A DNA stretch of 18,908 bases, taken from contig CAMPIG010000038.1 of assembly GCA_946886255.1 (NCBI GenBank), forward strand, positions 1 through 18,908, read 5' to 3'. Origin of the DNA: an uncultured Cellvibrio sp. Its GTDB lineage: Bacteria; Pseudomonadota; Gammaproteobacteria; Pseudomonadales; Cellvibrionaceae. The position numbers were made by a program, and so were the translations under genes. Shown here in pieces: positions 16,663 through 18,908 of the stretch (positions within the stretch are counted from its first letter, which is position 1; each line of letters begins with the position of its first letter). Under the pieces are notes generated by a model. It had not been told where the DNA came from and did no database searches. It saw only the letters and a list, made by a program, of their open reading frames with translations.

Positions 16663-18661
16663 AGCTGACCAGATACCGCGCAACAGCCTTGCCTGGTTGT
16701 TACTGGCCCAGGCCGTCATCCTCGCGCCCCATGTGGTGCATGTTCCCTTGTGGATTTGGGGTGTGTGGTTGTTTGTGGTGTTCTGGCGCTGGCAGATCTT
16801 TCGTGGCGCCTGGGGCTTTCCCGGTTGGGCGGTAAAACTGGTGTTGGTGGCCAGCAGCAGTGCAGGTTTATATCTCGTCTACCGTGGCAGCTTCGGGGTG
16901 CAGACCATGGTCGGGCTGCTGATCGTAGGATTTATCCTGAAGCTTATCGAAATGCGCAAACGCGGTGATTTATTGCTCCTGTCTCACCTGGGCTACTTTG
17001 TCATCGCTACCCAATTTCTGTTCTTCTCCAATGTCTTTGCCGCGCTTTATGGGCTGCTTTCCCTGACGGTACTTTCCGCTACGTTACTTGCTTCTCATCA
17101 ATCCCTTGATCAACACCGTTTTTGGCGCACATTGCGTTTGACTGGCATGCTGGTTTTACAGGCGGTGCCCTTGATGTTGTTGCTATTTTTAATCGCTCCA
17201 CGGGTTGGTCCCTTGTGGGCTGTGCCCATGAATTCCAGTACCGCTAAAACCGGCATGAGCGATACCATGTCCCCCGGCGATATCAGCCAGCTCAGCCGCT
17301 CGGCTGAATTGGTATTCCGTGCAACCTTTGATGGCGATGCGCCACCCCAGTCCGAGCTGTACTGGCGGGGGCTGGTATTCTCCCATTTCGACGGGCGCCG
17401 CTGGTCGCAGTCGAACGCTCAGCTATCTCGCGCCAACATTAACTGGCAGGAACAGGAACGGGCTGATTGGCGCGATGAGCTCCGGTATGAGGGGAGTGAG
17501 TATCGTTATCAAGTCATTATTGAGCCAACCCAGCAACCCTGGTTGCTTTCCTTGACGGCACCTCAGCAATGGGACAGTGAGGCGGGATTAACCCAGGAAC
17601 TAAGCCTGCAACGCAAAAGGCCTATCACCCAACGTATCCAGTATCGCATCACATCGTCTCTGGCCTTCAGCTACCAAGCGGATCAACTGGAGGATTGGCA
17701 ACGACGGCAGGCGCTGCAATTACCTGGTGGCAGTAACCCGCGTACGCGGGAAATTGCCGAACAATGGCAGCGGGAGGCAGGGTCGGAGGAAGCTCTGATT
17801 GAGCGACTACTACAGCATTACAATGCCAGCTTTCGTTATACCCTTCAGCCTCCCATCCTTGGTCAGGAAAGTGTGGATGAGTTTCTTTGGCAGACTCAGA
17901 AGGGCTTCTGCGAACACTTTGCCAGTAGTTTTGTATTCTTTATGCGCGCCGCCGGTATACCCGCTCGGGTCGTCGTGGGTTATCAGGGTGGTGAATACAA
18001 CCCTCTGGAGAATTATTACGCCGTGCGTCAGCGTGAGGCCCATGCCTGGAGCGAAGTATGGTTGCCGGGACGCGGCTGGGTCAGGATTGATCCGACGGCA
18101 GCTGTGGCGCCTGAACGCATCGAGCAGGGCGTGGATTTTTCATTAGAGGAAGAAGATATCCAACTGCTCGACAATTCCTTTGCGAGCGGTATTTCGCTGC
18201 TTAATACCTTGCGCTTGCGCTGGGAAGGATTTAATTATCTGTGGAGCCGCTGGGTTCTGGGGTACAACGCTGAAACACAGGGCGCGTTTCTTGAGCGCTG
18301 GCTCGGTGGTATGGATATCTGGCGCATCGCGGTGTTTGTTTTGGTGGCGGGTGCACTGATCATCGGTGCCATTATGTTGTTTCTGTTGTGGGGGCAGCGC
18401 AAACGATACCGTTATCCGGCGGATCGTTACTATCAACGTTTTTGTAATAAGTTGGCCCGTTCCGGGTTCTCTCGGCAGCCGGGCGAAGCACCGCGAGATT
18501 TTGCGCAGCGGGTGTTGCAGCAGCGACCGGATTTATCGACACCTTTGCATACCATCACCGAACTCTACGAATGGGCCAGCTATGCGGACAATCAAGCCGC
18601 GCTTGTTGATCTCAAACGTGCCGTCGCACGCTTTATGATTCGGCCCGGTCTTCCCTCCTGA
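16655..18661 (+). CDS. tgpA: TgpA-like transglutaminase-domain membrane protein
   Basis: TgpA-type proteins are inner-membrane proteins with a periplasmic transglutaminase-like domain; the Pseudomonas aeruginosa protein has been reported to matter for viability, but its substrate is unknown. From ATG 16655 the protein is 668 residues, about the length of the Pseudomonas protein. About six or seven membrane helices fill residues 11-185. A periplasmic region contains the transglutaminase core with the full Cys-His-Asp triad: Cys419 (KGFCEHFAS), His463 (EAHAWSEV) and Asp479 (RIDPTAAV). One further helix (about 556-579) leads to a cytoplasmic DUF4129-like tail. The frame is open back to 16625, but GGGAGGTC at 16641-16648 fits ATG 16655. 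It is last in the moxR-DUF58-tgpA run. Confidence 0.93.
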   Translation: MREADQIPRNSLAWLLLAQAVILAPHVVHVPLWIWGVWLFVVFWRWQIFRGAWGFPGWAVKLVLVASSSAGLYLVYRGSFGVQTMVGLLIVGFILKLIEMRKRGDLLLLSHLGYFVIATQFLFFSNVFAALYGLLSLTVLSATLLASHQSLDQHRFWRTLRLTGMLVLQAVPLMLLLFLIAPRVGPLWAVPMNSSTAKTGMSDTMSPGDISQLSRSAELVFRATFDGDAPPQSELYWRGLVFSHFDGRRWSQSNAQLSRANINWQEQERADWRDELRYEGSEYRYQVIIEPTQQPWLLSLTAPQQWDSEAGLTQELSLQRKRPITQRIQYRITSSLAFSYQADQLEDWQRRQALQLPGGSNPRTREIAEQWQREAGSEEALIERLLQHYNASFRYTLQPPILGQESVDEFLWQTQKGFCEHFASSFVFFMRAAGIPARVVVGYQGGEYNPLENYYAVRQREAHAWSEVWLPGRGWVRIDPTAAVAPERIEQGVDFSLEEEDIQLLDNSFASGISLLNTLRLRWEGFNYLWSRWVLGYNAETQGAFLERWLGGMDIWRIAVFVLVAGALIIGAIMLFLLWGQRKRYRYPADRYYQRFCNKLARSGFSRQPGEAPRDFAQRVLQQRPDLSTPLHTITELYEWASYADNQAALVDLKRAVARFMIRPGLPS

Positions 18662-18686
18662 TTTAACCATCATGGTCACTGACAGG

Positions 18687-18708
18687 GCGCATGCACATTG
18701 GTATGCGC
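18687..18708 (+). terminator. weak terminator-like hairpin after tgpA
   Basis: GCGCAT (18687-18692) pairs with ATGCGC (18703-18708) across a 10-nt loop, 25 nt after the tgpA stop. The following CTTCTCTTGTGCTTATTTT is T-rich but interrupted. It could be an imperfect terminator for the long upstream unit. The dyad could also be a protein-binding site, so the call is tentative. Confidence 0.4.
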
Positions 18709-18764
18709 TTCTCTTGTGCTTATTTTAAAAAATGCGTTTTTGTTGTGCGTTGCGATAAGTGTTT

Positions 18765-18779
18765 GTCTTATTTTGGTGC
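18765..18779 (+). promoter_or_regulatory. possible NtrC-type enhancer site
   Basis: The 15-mer ending TGGTGC (18774-18779) agrees with about 12 of 15 positions of the NtrC consensus GCACYAWWWTGGTGC. The right half-site is perfect and the left half mostly lost (GTCT in place of GCAC). It lies about 65-80 nt upstream of the sigma-54 box, an acceptable enhancer distance. One degenerate site is weak evidence on its own. Confidence 0.35.
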
Positions 18780-18842
18780 GCTTGTGTGGCATCTACTTAT
18801 TATCACTTTTTATAACTAATTGAATTTAAATGATTTATTTGT

Positions 18843-18859
18843 TTGGCGTAATTTTTGCT
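18843..18859 (+). promoter_or_regulatory. sigma-54 (RpoN) type promoter reading right
   Basis: TTGGCGTAATTTTTGCT at 18843-18859 has the invariant GG (18845-18846) and GC (18857-18858) exactly 10 nt apart, with the TTGGC and TTGCT flanks of the -24/-12 consensus. Transcription would start near 18870. The driven gene lies at the window edge: either ATG at 18895 opens it, or GAGG at 18897-18900 is its ribosome-binding site and the start is just outside. The surrounding 18709-18842 is AT-rich and holds no gene. Confidence 0.6.
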
Positions 18860-18908
18860 GAGCCGAATTATCTGCACAAAACTGTTGCGGAATTATGAGG
18901 TTTGCACC

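Noticed and set aside
18693..18705. GCAC...GGTATGC near 18693 as an NtrC site
   Set aside because: GCAC and TGGT are only 2 nt apart, against 5 in the consensus. The hairpin explanation fits better.
1..18908. Mobile elements, CRISPR arrays or a novel defence or biosynthetic island
   Set aside because: No transposase, integrase, direct-repeat array or block of unknown genes appears. Every gene falls into a known family in a familiar order, with no obvious break in composition.

Overview
The window is an ordinary chromosomal housekeeping segment of a gammaproteobacterium. All 15 protein genes (one cut by the left edge) read on the + strand. The order leuB-asd-fimV-truA-trpF-accD-folC-dedD/SPOR-cvpA-purF-metZ matches, from memory, the arrangement in Pseudomonas. 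Two differences stand out: trpB and trpA sit between trpF and accD, and a moxR-DUF58-tgpA cluster follows metZ. That mixture, together with the moderate GC content, suggests a Pseudomonas relative such as a Cellvibrio- or Saccharophagus-like bacterium. The taxonomic placement is inference. I see no insertion sequences, phage genes, tRNAs, rRNAs or CRISPR arrays.

Layout. Positions 1-1440 hold the end of leuB (leucine synthesis) and asd (the aspartate-family branch point), closed by a strong intrinsic terminator. A 353-nt non-coding stretch with small hairpins and a possible promoter precedes fimV, a 991-residue inner-membrane hub protein with a LysM domain and a very acidic cytoplasmic tail. 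FimV is followed by a second hairpin terminator. Then come truA (tRNA pseudouridine synthase) and a tight run of trpF, trpB, trpA, accD, folC and a DedD-like SPOR protein, with gaps of 40 nt or less or overlaps. Next are cvpA, purF and metZ. The last run, moxR, a DUF58 protein and a transglutaminase-like TgpA, is closely spaced and probably one transcription unit continuing from metZ.

Function. The genes cover amino-acid synthesis (Leu, Lys/Thr/Met, Trp, Met), malonyl-CoA formation, folate polyglutamylation, the first purine step, tRNA modification and cell-envelope or division proteins. The MoxR ATPase, DUF58 and TgpA proteins form a widespread but poorly understood envelope-associated trio.

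The final 247 nt carry no complete gene. They hold a weak hairpin after tgpA, an NtrC-like half-conserved site and a well-spaced sigma-54 type promoter pointing right, which suggests that a nitrogen-regulated or otherwise sigma-54-dependent gene begins at or just beyond the edge. I found no convincing undescribed system. The observations most worth a second look are the Glu in place of the usual catalytic Asp60 in TrpA, the sigma-54 region at the right edge, and the repeated acidic tail of FimV.
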